Shown here: in pieces, positions 13,701 through 26,300 of the stretch
Position numbering within the stretch: position 1 is the stretch's first letter
Layout: each line of letters starts with the position of its first letter
NCBI GenBank assembly: GCA_008694505.1
Contig: VZDJ01000623.1
Span: 5,824,442-5,888,441, forward strand
Direction: 5' to 3'
Origin: Cyanoderma ruficeps
Taxonomy: Eukaryota > Chordata > Aves > Passeriformes > Timaliidae
DNA: 64,000 nucleotides
Made by a program: the position numbers and the translations under genes
Notes under the pieces: model-generated
Databases searched by the model: none
Told to the model about the DNA's origin: nothing
What the model saw: only the letters and a program-made list of their open reading frames with translations

Positions 13701-15735
13701 GCAGCTGTAACTGTCGTTCAAGATTTCATCCTAACATCACCATTATAAGCTGAATTGCACAGGTCTCATCATAATCTTACCATAGTAGAAGTTACTGCCT
13801 GATTATAAATCCAAAAATTGTCACATTCTGAATATCAATAGTAAGACTAGTCCCAAATACTTTAAAATTTAGGCTTTTTCACTACATATTATGTGCACGT
13901 TTATTTGGTTTATTTGCTTTCTTGATTAATGAAAACCGACTCTGAGGTACAGATGCCTTTGATGTCTTTTACATAACCTGGCATAATTTTACAACCCAGA
14001 AGCATATAATGTGAATTTTGGCATGGAGGTGCTTGAGGATTTAGGAACTGAGCCAAAATTATGATGACGAGAGAATAGTAGTGCTGAATGAAAAATAAAT
14101 GTGTACTCGCTCACTGGCCACTCTCTTGAAGGATCTTGTTTTTTATTATATTCCATAATCTAGAGCACACAGATCTACTTTTCAAGATATGCAGTGTCCC
14201 CACCTCAGACAATAGTAAGAGGTGTGAAGGAATTTCCAAGAATTTACTCTGTAAAGACTGATTAATAATTTGCAGATAAGGACAAAAAAAAAAAAAAGTA
14301 GAATTGGCATCATGGTTGTGCTAAGGTGCCAAAGCAATGACGGCAGCAATCAGTGAATGATAATATAGCAGTGTTTAATGCTCCAGAAACCCTCTGTTTG
14401 TTTTCACTGAGTGTCCCTTGTTCCTTTTGGATCCCTTAGCAGAGCAGCATAAATGCTGTTTTATACTGCCAGAATTTTATCTTCTTTTTTTTTTATCACA
14501 CCATCATTATATTTGAAAAAGTGAATTAAGGATATGGCTACTGAAGGTAATGAAAGCACTGGAAATACCTTTGGAAATGTTGCAAAGATAATTTACATTG
14601 TGTTCTTCCTGATTAGGAAGCTGTTTAGGCACACTCAGGGGAAAATCCAACAAGGCAGACGCATCTCAGTAGGTGTAGAAGTACAATGAGTGCAATCAGT
14701 CAAAGGTAATCTTTACTCCTTTACCTCAGATAGGCTGAATCGGAAGTAATTCTTCCTTTTTGAAAGGAGGGATGTTCCATGTTTCCAGGAAAAAAATGTA
14801 CCTTTGAGCAGCCAGACTGTCTGTGTTGGGGAGCATCCTCTTCAATTCTGGGGAGGGGAAAAAAAAAAAAAGGCAGAGAAATGATTGAGAAAAATCTGCA
14901 AACTTTGTAGTGGAGCAAAGAATTTAATTACATGGTGGGCAGAAGACTGCATCCCTAATCTCCACCTCAGCAGTGATGTCAGTGAAACTGCAAGTAGAAT
15001 TACAGGGTAGCTGTAATGCTGTACACACGTCAGACGTGCCTCAGTGTTCGTAAGGATTGCTAATTCCTGCAAAGAACACTACACTTCTGCAGCGTGCCAG
15101 CTCATGCAGTGCTTATCCAGATGGAGAGGAAGGGAATTCAAAGAGTTTTTCTATATCAAGACTCTCTGCTATAGTCAGTCTCTAAGTAAACAACCCTATA
15201 TATTTAGTATTCTTTCACCTGCAACTTCAGCAAAATTCTTACAGCAAAATACTGAAGTGCAATGAATATGTGATTAGTAATAAATTAAAAACATGTTAAA
15301 TATAGTCACAGTCTATATTCAGTGTGAGAAGTCAGAATGAAAACTACAACCCAGCTCCTGTCCTCATACTCTTAGAGGATTACTTCTCCTACTTCTTTCA
15401 TTTATTGTTGTGAACAACTGAGATAATGCTTTGCACAAAAAAAGCGCAATACCCTCCTCTAACATTCCCGTGTCACTGGGGAAGGACTTAATCCCTAAGC
15501 AATGGCCATCTTTCCCTCAAACACTCCTTATCAGAGACATGGCACAGAAGGTACAACCTATAAACAGAAAAGGACTGAGCTGTTACAGTCAGGCTACATC
15601 AGAAATTTTCTTGAGAAGTCACATTGTAGTAAATGAGGACAGGACTGGAAATAAGAGGAAAGAGAGACGTCTGGTTTTGTCTTAATATCAATTTTAGAAA
15701 GAACTCAGTACCATTAAACTTTTCTAAATAAAAAC

Positions 15736-15754
15736 CAACAAACAAACAAACAAA
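15736..15754. repeat. (CAAA)n short tandem repeat
   Basis: Four to five tandem CAAA units. Ordinary intronic simple repeat. Confidence 0.8.
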
Positions 15755-16621
15755 TTCTTCTCTGTGTTAGAAACACTGTAGAGCTATTGACCACATATTC
15801 TGTATTTATGTCTCTTGTCTCCAAATTATTTTAATTTGAAAAGCACTAGCATGTGTGTATTTAAAATACTTCCCATGAAATCTTTTTGGCAGCTCAGTTG
15901 TTTATGCATTTTTCAGTATATGAACACTTGTTGAGGGTCTTGAGTGGAGGTAATTGAGAGGGCAATGTGTCTGCTTGCTATAAAGGTTCCAATTGCTTCC
16001 ATGGCAGTCATGCAGAAAAGGCTGCATAAATCAATCACTGCAACACTGAATTTTAGAGTTCAGTCAAGCCCCCAGATTTCCATGGAGGTTCAGCTGTCAG
16101 TCAGTGGCATCCATTCAGCCACTGGTGTATATCAGTAAACAGATGAAACTCAGTACCTACCAGGGATTTTATAGATTTAAAGCTGCAGTCTACCATAGAT
16201 GGCACCATAGATTCTGATGTGACAGCTCATCCAAAAAGAAGAGACCTTTATCTTGTTTTCAAGTAGATGTGATAAATGCTTCAAGAACCTAATTCATAAA
16301 ACACTTTATGATCCTTCAGGATGATAACCAGTGTGCAGATCAGCATGAAGCAGATTTGCAGCTGATATAAATCAATGCTGTACTATTAAAACAACTGCAA
16401 TATATCTGAATTTCATCACTTCATGATGTGACTTTGTGTGTAGTTTATGCCTTAATTGCCAATGGCCAAGAAGTGCAATAGCTGAGTAGATACAGTCGTG
16501 TTTCTAGGAAACAACTTCATTTAAGCTAATTTTGTTAGAAGCACCAAAACAATCCTCCTGAGAACGTTCTTGAAAATGTTGTACCTGTGTAGACAACCAA
16601 CCTCTGATATGGATCATCATG

Positions 16622-16948
16622 TTATGTATTCCAGAGGATTGCATAAGAATAACAATGCAAATAAATTTTAGGCTGGATCTTATTATACACATTATATTTC
16701 CTGCTATTTTTAAGTTCCTGAGTTAACTTGCTTTTGTTTGCGTTGTCATGTTTCCTTTCTATCTGTTCTGCAGACTTTAGAGCTTGCTTTATCACAACTA
16801 CAATGTCTGAATAAATAGCTTCCATTTCTTCATGGTACTTTTTAACTCCGACCTCTCCAAGAGAAGTCATTGATGTTTTTATTGTGTTTGAGCCTTCTGT
16901 GCCATACAGACAATGGAACAGTGTAAAATTGTTCCAGTAGACGGGGGG
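16622..16948 (-). other. Unrecognised 109-codon open frame, possible coding relic
   Basis: Minus-strand frame open from the TAG at 16949-16951 to its stop. It reads VYWNNFTLFHCLYGTEGSNT, then includes EVGVKKYHEEMEAIYSD and KQALKSAEQIERKHDNANKS. The composition (amphipathic, charged, aromatic core) is more protein-like than most shadow frames in this AT-rich DNA. The first possible ATG is at 16870. I do not recognise a family. It may be a fragment of a processed pseudogene, an exon of an unannotated antisense transcript, or chance. No splice signals or poly-A tail settle the matter. Confidence 0.3.
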
Positions 16949-18095
16949 CTACCAGCACCTGAGCATATGTGTGGTATAGATAAGGCTGGAGGAGGAATGA
17001 GGAGATAATGTCTAGTAAATGAACACAGAAGGAAGATATGTTCTTTCTCCATTCACAGCCAAACAGTGTTGAAAGTCTTCATATTGTTTGATTTGATGGA
17101 TATGTTCTCATTGCTATAACATGCTAGATTGGCACCTTACAAAGTCTTTCATGCCTAATGTCTCATTTGCATGCTTTCTTCTCATGCATTTGCTACCATT
17201 GGACCTTGACCAAAAAAAGATCACCCTGGTGCTTCCTTACCATAATTCACCATTATGGTTTTGTTCTGGTTTGGGAGATTTTTTGTATTATTAGAAAGTG
17301 ATAAAAAACATATTGAGACAAGTCTGTGCATTTGCTCCTGGATCTGAAACACAACACTTAATCTCTATTTTGAGATTTAAGCATATCTCCCATTTCACTC
17401 TACTCAGAGATAGGTGTTGTAGCCTTGAAATTTGAGGTTTAAACCCATTTCGTCTTTTCCCATTTTAGTTCTGTATAGTTTCACTTCAAAGCACACAATA
17501 TCTGAAGGTTTACAGAAATAGTGAGTTTCAGCTATAACATTGAAGGGTATACTTTAAGGCTCTTAGAAATCAAAATCAATAGCACTTTTTTTTAAATACC
17601 ATTCTTAAGTTCAGTCACTTAAAAGTCTATTAAAAATTCATATAGCTCTATTTCTAACTGTGACAAAAGTCAGATTGCTGCTGACACTCAGAGATTCCTA
17701 TGCCAATTCACACAAACATGTGTGATTACTGAAAATCTGTTGTACATTCTAATTGCTTCTTTACTTTCCTTGCTCATATAATTAGACAGACAAATGGTTT
17801 CATACTTTCAAAAATTAGCCCAGAGGAAATACTTGCTTGAGTTAACACATGAACAATGTTTGCACAGAGCTTCTAGGTCATGTGCCAGCATTCTCCTGCA
17901 TGTGTTGAAGTTGTTACTACTGCACAGGACCTATATGATGATTAAACATAATCAGTCCTTGCATTTTCTGCTGGAATGCTATTTACTTTCATGAGAGGAA
18001 ACATCCCTGGAAAATTAATTTTCACTTTTGTGTAAAATCAGGACCATCAACAGCAGGAAAAACCTACTGGGCCTTTATTGTTCAGTTTTTCGCTG

Positions 18096-18111
18096 TTTTT
18101 TTTTTTTTTTT
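18096..18111. repeat. Poly-T run
   Basis: Uninterrupted run of 16 T followed by CCTTTCTTTCC. Simple low-complexity tract in the intron. Confidence 0.8.
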
Positions 18112-18663
18112 CCTTTCTTTCCTTTAACCTTTAACTTATGTGAAGGGTTATTAGCATTTGTTTGAAAAGGCAAGTCTAATAATCGCTTGGATGCTGAAAT
18201 GATTCCAGGAAATCTAGGCTGTTTATACTCTAATGGCTATAATGGAGCTGCTCAGCAAAGCAGCGAAGAGATGGTAAGATTTCATGATCTTCCCTGCGAC
18301 CTGAGAGCAACAGCAACAGATTGGCCACAGTCTGATCTTTATTATCTCCATAAGGGACAAAAAGGACTAAATCGCAATTGCAGAGCTCAGGTTATAGTCA
18401 GCATATTCCAGCAAAGTAAATTACAGTCTTTCTGCCGTGTTGCTACTGTGACACAATGAAATATACAAGGAGATGGGATTTCATAGTGTCTGAGACACAG
18501 TGAATTACAGAAATTCAGAATAAATATATCTAAAGGGACAGAAAGTACCTCATGGTGAAAATAAGGAAAAAAAGGGATGAATTTTGAAAATGCATTTGCA
18601 GTAATGCTTGCTAGGTTACCAGGGACAGAATTTATTAGTGTCAGGTTGTTGGTTACTGATCAT

Positions 18664-18702
18664 ATATGTATATGTGTGTGTGTGTATGTGTGTGTGTGTA
18701 AG
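18664..18702. repeat. GT-rich microsatellite
   Basis: ATATGTATATG followed by two GT blocks separated by a TATG interruption. Likely length-polymorphic. Confidence 0.85.
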
Positions 18703-18890
18703 TAAGGAAACAGTTAATGGTGGTGTCTGGAAGAATATGAAATGACGAGTGAAATGTCCTTTTGAGATTCAGAGAGTTGGTTAATTGCCAAAAAGCAAAA
18801 AAGGCCATTCAATATTTTTCCTCCAAATATGGATTTCTCACAAAAATAACTCTGTAGTTATTAAGCACTTCAAGTCTTTGCTAGCATAGG

Positions 18891-18940
18891 ATGGAATGGA
18901 ATGGAATGGAATGGAATGGAATGGAATGGAATGGAATGGA
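18891..18940 (-). repeat. Perfect (TTCCA)10 tail of a CR1 copy
   Basis: Ten perfect 5-bp units, ATGGA on the + strand and TTCCA/ATTCC on the minus strand, covering exactly 50 bp. The tract abuts the 3' end of the minus-oriented CR1 element, where CR1 copies carry their terminal microsatellite. It is therefore best explained as the expanded 3' tail of that copy rather than as independent satellite DNA. Confidence 0.8.
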
Positions 18941-20092
18941 ACACAATTCAATACAAAATACAGTATTTCAATCAGAAGGTACCTACAAAAACCTTACAGT
19001 CCAGCTACTGCCCAATTCAGGGCGGAAGAAAAGTAAAAGTGTGCAGTTGAGGGCATTGTTCAAAAGCCTCTTAAACCCTGAAAGGGATGAAGCATTGACC
19101 ACCTCTCACAGAAGCCTGTTACAGTCTTTAACCACCACCTCAGTCTAAACCTCTCCTGGTACAACTTTGAGCTACTCCCACAAGGTCTGTTACTGGATAC
19201 CAGGGAGAAGAGCTCAGCACTTCCCTCTCCATTTCCCCCCCTCGGTAAGGTGTAGAGAGCAATGAGGTTGTCTCTCATAGCCTTTTCTCCAAAGTTCACA
19301 TACCCAAAGCCCTTAGACTCTTCTCACAGAACATTCCTGCAGCCCTTTCACCAGCCATGGTGCCCTCCTTCAGACACATTCAAGGACCTTGACAATCCTT
19401 CTCAAATAGTGGGGCCTAGACCTGTACATGGTACTCAAGGTGAGGCTGAATCATTGCTGGACACAGTGGGACAATCAGCTCTTTTGACTGTCTGGTGATG
19501 CTGTTTGATGTCACCCAGGACAGGGTTTGTCCCTTTGGCTGACTCTGCTGACTCACACTGAGCTGCTGCTGAGCAGCACCCTGGGTCCCTCTCTGATTTA
19601 CAGACATTGCTCTTCCCACTTATACTTGTGCCCAATGTCATAGGTCCAGGATCCAGCATTTCCACCTGCTGAATTTCAGCCCATTAATCATGGCCCAATG
19701 CTCCAATCTATCCAGATTCCTCTGAAAGGCCTCTTGCTCCTCAAGGGAGTCAACAGCCCCTCTCAGTTTTTGTCATGAACGAGCATGCTAATGGTGCATT
19801 TAACTCCTACATCCAGACTTTTGACACACATATTGGACAAATCTGGCCCTAGAATTGATCCCTGTGGAGCACTGCTGCTTTCCAGTCCCCAGCAAGATTG
19901 TCATTCCATTCACTACAATCCTTTTAACTCTGCCCTTCAGCCAGTTCTTCACCAAGAGCAATGTGAACTCACTCATCCCACAGCTGGACAGCTCATCCAT
20001 AAGGATGCTGAGAGAGCCAGCATCAAAAGGCATAGTAAAATCCAGAAGAACTACATCCAGCACCTTCCCATCATCCACTGAGCTGGTGACCT
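18941..20092 (-). mobile_element. CR1 LINE, 5'-truncated, RT region to 3' end
   Basis: About 1.15 kb of CR1 ORF2 in antisense orientation to PCLO. On the minus strand the first block (20078-19800) resembles the CR1 reverse transcriptase palm, with LDFTMPFDAGSLSIL in place of the usual LDFSKAFD-type motif A region, then LVKNWLKGRVKRIVVNG. Later blocks match the CR1 carboxy end, including AMRDNLIALYTL and GSAELFSLVSSNRPCGSSSK. Frameshifts and stops break the frame in several places, so the copy is inactive. It ends in the pentanucleotide tail at 18891-18940. Confidence 0.9.
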
Positions 20093-20168
20093 AAAGCTTC
20101 AAACTGATTGTTCATATGTTCAGCTGTCTAAATCAGTGCCTTACAAGCTAACTGTAGTGATTTAGTGT

Positions 20169-20190
20169 CTTTGTTTGTTTGTTTGTTTAT
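20169..20190. repeat. (TTTG)n short tandem repeat
   Basis: About five TTTG units, just outside the 5' boundary of the CR1 copy. Ordinary simple repeat. Confidence 0.8.
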
Positions 20191-23100
20191 CAAAGAATAA
20201 AACCAATTTAGTTGCATGCTCAGCTTTGTCCAAGTTTAGCATTATATATTTTAATATATATTTCATTATATATTTTTGTTAGGGTGGGGTAGGGTTTTGG
20301 GGTGATTTTTTAGCTTAGCATACTCTGTCCTAAAGCTTTAGTTAAGATTAGATGGGAGAGTAGGATCATAGCCTTGGGAGATCAGTAAGAACTGTTTTAA
20401 TTAATTACCAGTCTTCTAGCTTTGAAGCATTCTAAAAAGGTTTGGATTTCTAGATGTAAATATCCCTTTGAAGAGATGTTTTCCTGAAGATATTTTCCAT
20501 GGGAATCAATGCTTATAATTCAGAAAGGTGCCTTCTGTTATTCAAATCACAGTGATTTGCTTTCTGATGGTTTACTGGTCCTGTGTCTTCTAAAGAAAAC
20601 AGAAGTTCATTAATCTGAAAATCTAAATGAGAAAGATGAATGTATGGTTATATCAGAATAGCCTGAGAGATGGAAATTAAGACTAAAAATTAAAAAATAA
20701 GAAAAATAAGAAAAACAAGGGGAAAAAAGATCTGAGAAAGCATATGATAGGTATTTTTAAACTATCTCCATTCAAGGTTATGAACAATAGGTAATGCCAT
20801 TTCAACCAAAAGTAGTAAGCTCAATATTTTCAGTAGATAAAATATAAATTGACTTGAAATCCCGTCTTTACGCAAGAAAATACAGCAAGACCCAAGCAAT
20901 ATTTCTTTGTCAGACAGAACAGAGCACTTAGAGTTCATTGGATGAAAAGTAGCTCATTCATTCTGACTAACAGGAATGAAGGTTTTGTAATTAACCTTAA
21001 TTTAAATTTAAATTGTAATTTAAATATTTTTCTAGTAGTTTTTGCAACAAACACACACAAACACACACTGACCAACTCCTGTGATTGTCCCTTGTCAAGC
21101 ATACCTCTACTTTATACTTAATGTCAGCCATACATTTGACTCTAAAACCTGCAAACATAAAACTACAAAACCCTTTCAAAGTTTCTAGGAATAAAATATC
21201 ACCATGTATTTGCATGGAAAGTACTTTCTTTTATTAGCACTAATATGGACAAAAACTAAACAAATACATCAGCCAAGATTTTCAGTTCCCTAGCGTGGGT
21301 ATCCATGTGAATGCCTCTGAAATCAAGTGTACACTCATTTATATGACAAACTACTTCTCTGCCACTCTGTCACAAATCAGCTATGAGAGGTAGAAATACT
21401 AATACTGTGTATCGTGATAAAATCCTGATTCCAAGGAGTTCCTCCCCTCTGTGATGAAAAACAGCCAGTCCCACAGATATATTGAAAATTCCATGTGTTG
21501 ACTGGGTGAGTTAAGATACTATATCCTTGTGTGTTGTATACAATGGATAGTTGTTTCTTGGTTTTGCTGAACTTAATAGTTCCCAGTTGCGAGCTTCAGC
21601 TCTATAAACATATTAATGACTCTTTCCATACTGCTTGATCCGAAGTTTTCTGTGCAGAGCAACCCAAATGAATTTATAAGTCCTCAGGATGGACTTATGT
21701 TCAAATATTTTTATATGTGTATGTATTCACTTTATGAAATGAAGTACATATTTTTTTAAAAATAGTACTGTCTAATTTTTTTTAAAAGACATTTAGACTC
21801 ATCCTTAGAATAGTGGTTGTGCTTTCCCTACCAACTTAGGAAAAATAGACATTACCTACCAGTGCAAAATTTCAAACATGAACTGAAATAAGGGAATTAA
21901 CTTAAAATATTAATGAATTTTGTTCCAATTAAACTGAAAAATCACTCTCCTCAAAAAAAAAAAAGTTGGAAAATGTCTAATTATGAGGAAAGCTGTGTCA
22001 AAACGTCTATAGATTTAGCTAAATTGGGATAGAAAACCTAGTGGAAACTTTTTTTGGTCAGAAACGCAATGTGGCAATCCTTGCACTGGAACAAACTCGA
22101 GGCTGACTTACGAAACACTAAGAGCATTATGAGGAAAAGCCTTAATCTAAAAAGAAAAAGCTTTGCAAAGAGGTGGTGTGGTGACCTTTCTACAGCTGCT
22201 TAGTCTAATCACTCAGCAGGTTTGGCTTATGAAATTTTAAATTGAAAAATAATTATTTAGCCATTATGTTTTTATTTACTTTATTATTTACCTAATAAAG
22301 ATGGGTAAATAAGCCTTCTAATCCCAGACCAAAGTGTTAATCATCACATATGGAGCTTTCTTCAAAGAAAAAAGTTGTTTAACTAGAAGAGGAAGTTTTG
22401 TTGTTTTTGTTTATTTTTAAAGCAAAATAACATGAAAATTGGCAATGCATAAACTTATTTTATTACTTTATATTTTAAGCTTTTGTTTTCACTCTCCCTA
22501 TTTTGTTCATAAGGGAGGTTAGTGGTCTGCTTCTCTCCAGCTAAAACAATGAGTGATGAAAATGTTTTTATCTCTGTACTTTTTTAAAAAGGAAGAAAAT
22601 ATGTGATTTAATGTGATGCTTTACACAGAGTTTTGTATGCTTTTCCCACCATTAATTTCCACACCTGTTGATGTGAAAGATCTCAATTAAAAGAAAATAT
22701 TTAAGAAAAATAATAGCATCTGCCAAGTATAGAGTCATGTAAATGTATAGACTTTGCTGCTCGAAAGAGCAAGCTAAAGGATCCCTGTCAATGTCTCAAT
22801 GTCTCTTAGATAATTATGTGATTCTAAATGCTCAGATATTATAATTTCTCAGCTAAATTGGATGCATGCTGTAGGCATATGATAAAGCTATCCTTTGAAT
22901 CCACACTTCATGTGAATTTCTAGCAATTTAATTGAATTTATTAATACCGCAAATTGATTGCCAGAAGAAGATAGGATTATCTTCAATGTAATTTTTAGTG
23001 ACTCGATTGCTTGTGTTATGTCAGTCATGCAGTAGCTGTTCAAAAAGATCTTCACAAAGTTAAGCCTTTAGAAGAGCATCAGATGTGACTGCAGTTAACC

Positions 23101-23236
23101 CCGATCTTCCAACCAGAGACAGAAGTTATTTGGGACATTTTCAGTAACCTCTGATGACTTGTTCTCTTCCTTTCTTCCCAGTAAATTATTCATTGCTTCA
23201 TTTCTGTTCAAAGTTTTCTCTTTCTTTTGATCACAG

Positions 23237-23362
23237 GCAACGGACTGGGAATCCGAGTTGTAGGTGGGAAAGAAATTCCAGGAAGCAGTGGGGAAATTGG
23301 AGCTTACATTGCCAAGATCTTGCCTGGGGGCAATGCGGAGCAGACGGGGAAGCTTATAGAAG
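23237..23362 (+). CDS. PCLO: Piccolo PDZ exon 2 (carboxylate-binding loop)
   Basis: 126-nt exon, phase 1 in and phase 1 out, reading [19 protein letters not shown] through [12 protein letters not shown] and [10 protein letters not shown]. It carries the GLGI carboxylate-binding loop and strand B, plus the I.KI.PGG.AE segment typical of PDZ domains. The acceptor is GATCACAG|GC and the donor GAAG|GTAAGA. PDZ domains bind carboxy-terminal peptides; the Piccolo PDZ is reported to bind cAMP-GEFII/Epac2. Because the exon is symmetric, skipping it would keep frame but destroy the binding loop. Confidence 0.97.
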
Positions 23363-26300
23363 GTAAGAAAAATGCATTATTAAAAAACGGAGCCATGGGA
23401 CTGTTGGGAGTTTGTTAGAATTATTTATAACACACATTTGCTCTTGCACAACAGATGCAATCTTGTGCAAGGAATGAGACCTAAACCTCCATGATGCTTA
23501 AAGCAGAAATGCCTGCTAGAAAGTGATTTTATGACTTCTATGGCCAGAGAGTTGCCATGATTAGTATTATGGCATGTCTTCAGTAATATGTGTCAACATG
23601 CTGTCTGCATGGTCACATATCATCAGCATATATCATGGACATGGTTTTTGAAGATCTTTAACCTGTCTTGATCATCTAAATATTCATGTTTGAAATTACT
23701 TGTATTTCTTAGCTGCACAGGTAAAACTGATCCAGTTGTGCAGTTGTCTCCCAGATACACACACTATTTTTTTTTTCTTATTTCCCTAAAGTCATATCTA
23801 ATGGTAGTTTTCCAATTTAAGATAACCATCCAACCTGCCCCAACAGGTAACAGAGGAAAAGAGGCATCCACAAAAAACCAGTTATTTCATCTAACTTAGA
23901 TCTCTGTTTCAAAAACTGAAAGTGTCTTCCTCCTTTAATTGGCCTTAAGACTGCATTAAACTTCACATCATCCTTTAGGCTACCAAAGCTAGGTGGAATG
24001 AATTTGACTTCATTATCAATACATTCTCTAGGATTATTGCAATGTGATCATTCTGTCTAATAATTTATTTCTGTGATGACATGAATACCACCTTCTTTTT
24101 ATAACTTCCACTTTTTATAGCTATTTTCTAGTTCACTTTTACATATCTGTATGCACCTGAAGTGTCAGTCTATCCATGGACAAAAATAGACTAAATTTGT
24201 TTGTAATTCATTCAACTTTTTTTTTTTTTTAATAAAAACATGCACACAGGGGAAAAAAAAGATAAGTAGGAAGAATAGTTCTTCCAGGAAGAATTCAATT
24301 CACATAAGTTTTCTGAATGGTAAACAAGCAAAAAAAAAATAAAATCATGATTAAATCAAAAACACTTTACAGCAGAAAAACTGAGTAAATTGATTAAAAA
24401 ATGTTTTTACAAAAATTAGTTTGATTATTCTGTGGGTATTACAAAACAGTGTCACCTGCATTCACCCCAGCTTTTTACATCCTTGGTGTTTTCTTTGCCA
24501 ATATTTTAACAATATACAACAACAACAAAAAAGGCACACAAACCCCAATGTCAATGAAATTAAACAGAAAATTAAAAAGAAATATATTTATCTTTGGCCT
24601 ATAGAGTTGATTCTGATATTCATTTTTCATGGGTAGTATCTCACTCATGAAAAGATAAAATGGTGTTATTTTTTGTGCATGAATGATGAAAGAATTGACC
24701 TTAATTTTGTGTGTTTTGAAGCAAGTATTTGTTTTGGCTCTCTCTATACAAATAAATGGGTCTTTCATAACTGTGCTAGATCACGCATGCATTGTTTCAG
24801 TATGAAGCAAGTAAAGAGGAAAATGTGGTTATTCAACATTTCCCCAAGACTGGACATTTCAAGAAAGAGAATGAGCAGTTACAGATTGGAATTATCTGTG
24901 GTCTTTTGCTTTATTTTGCCAGGAATTTCTCTGGAAATTGAAGTTTAAAACAGTTCTTTACTCACCATATAGGTTCATTTCAGCAGTGATCAAGAACATC
25001 TTGGTTTTACAGTAATTACAGGAGAAATCTGACAAAAATTTAATTTTTAATCTGTTTGCATAATATATCTTGAAGGTTTATTCCTATTTTAGAGAAAGAT
25101 GAATATGACAGTAAAATATTTATTCTTTTGTTTCATTTTCCCATTATATGTTCCGTCATGTTTCTGATCCTACCTTTTTAAAAGTATCCCAGACTTGATA
25201 AGTTGGCATAAATCAACTCCATCAAGATCCCTATATTTCATCTGTAGAATTTTTCCATGCAGTGTCTCAGAATATGTTTCAGTATTGATGTGTTAAATGT
25301 TGTCTCAGAGAGAAAAAATCCTTCCCGCAGAATGCACGTTGACTATGACATACAAGACAAACATTTCCTACCACTGTCATTTACCTTTAGGTCTTGCCTT
25401 TGTATCTAGTTTAATTTTTATACTATTTTAGATGGCTATCAGAGATCAACAAAGAATATTTTCTACTTCACTGTGAGTTGTGGTTGGCTTATGGCTGGTG
25501 CCCATTTAACCTCTACCCTTCAGGAGTGCTAAAATCCACTGAGGTCTTCAATCATTCTCATATTGATCTGTGTAAATCCAAGACTGCTAATCTTACCAAT
25601 ATGGTTGATCCTGCTATCCCCAAAAACAGAGGCTGGCCTTCTTTCCTTTTTCAGGTTATTGGCTGTCGCTCACACCACAGAGAGAAAACATAACGAAAAC
25701 TTTGTATGTTGTTATCTTTAAATGCAATTACTTTTTTCTTTTCAGCAATCATGAGTCACTTTTCCTGATGAAATGCTGTGTGACTACAAATTAAAGTATA
25801 AACCAAGTCATCGAGTAAATGTATACTAATGTCATTACAAGTTAATATCTTGACTCATTAGCCTTTCTAAGAACATGAATCACTGTGAAAAATCCCTTCA
25901 ACTTAATTAATTCCTCTAATTCTAAAAACACTGGGTCAGGTCTGAAAATCCTATCAATAGCATAAGAAACAAGGATGGATTTATTGTGGTTATGAAAGAA
26001 GACAAACTCCTACCTGCTCTCTGTATGACTGCATATAAAGAAATGACACAGAGATAGCATTCCTATCCTTAGGGAATAACATAAAATTTTATCCTATTTA
26101 AAAAGCTTTGGAGGAGTCTTAGTGCTGAAAAATTTATTTATAGTTCCGACTGGCAAATACCAGCCCTCTCGGTTCCCTCACCTTGAATTGCTTTCAAATG
26201 TCAAAAATATCTCTGATTCATCACTCATTGGCGTAGCAAAAACTGGAGGTGGAAGACTCATTCCACCAAGCTCATCAAGGGCAAGGACTGTGTCAATTTG

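Larger units (their letters stand above)
10734..23236 (+). other. PCLO: PCLO intron, 12.5 kb
   Basis: Intron inside the PDZ coding region. It contains a GT microsatellite (18664-18702), a long minus-strand CR1 copy with a perfect pentanucleotide tail (18891-20092), short CAAA and TTTG simple repeats, and poly-T at 18096-18111. An unexplained minus-strand open frame lies at 16622-16948. No other exon is recognised. Confidence 0.85.

Noticed and set aside
18891..18940. GGAAT-type satellite (satellite II/III-like) array
   Set aside because: Only ten units, and it abuts the 3' end of a CR1 copy where such tails belong. Treated as a CR1 tail expansion.
19060..20094. Several overlapping ORFs on both strands suggesting a gene
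   Set aside because: The minus frames are broken CR1 ORF2 and the plus frames are their shadows.
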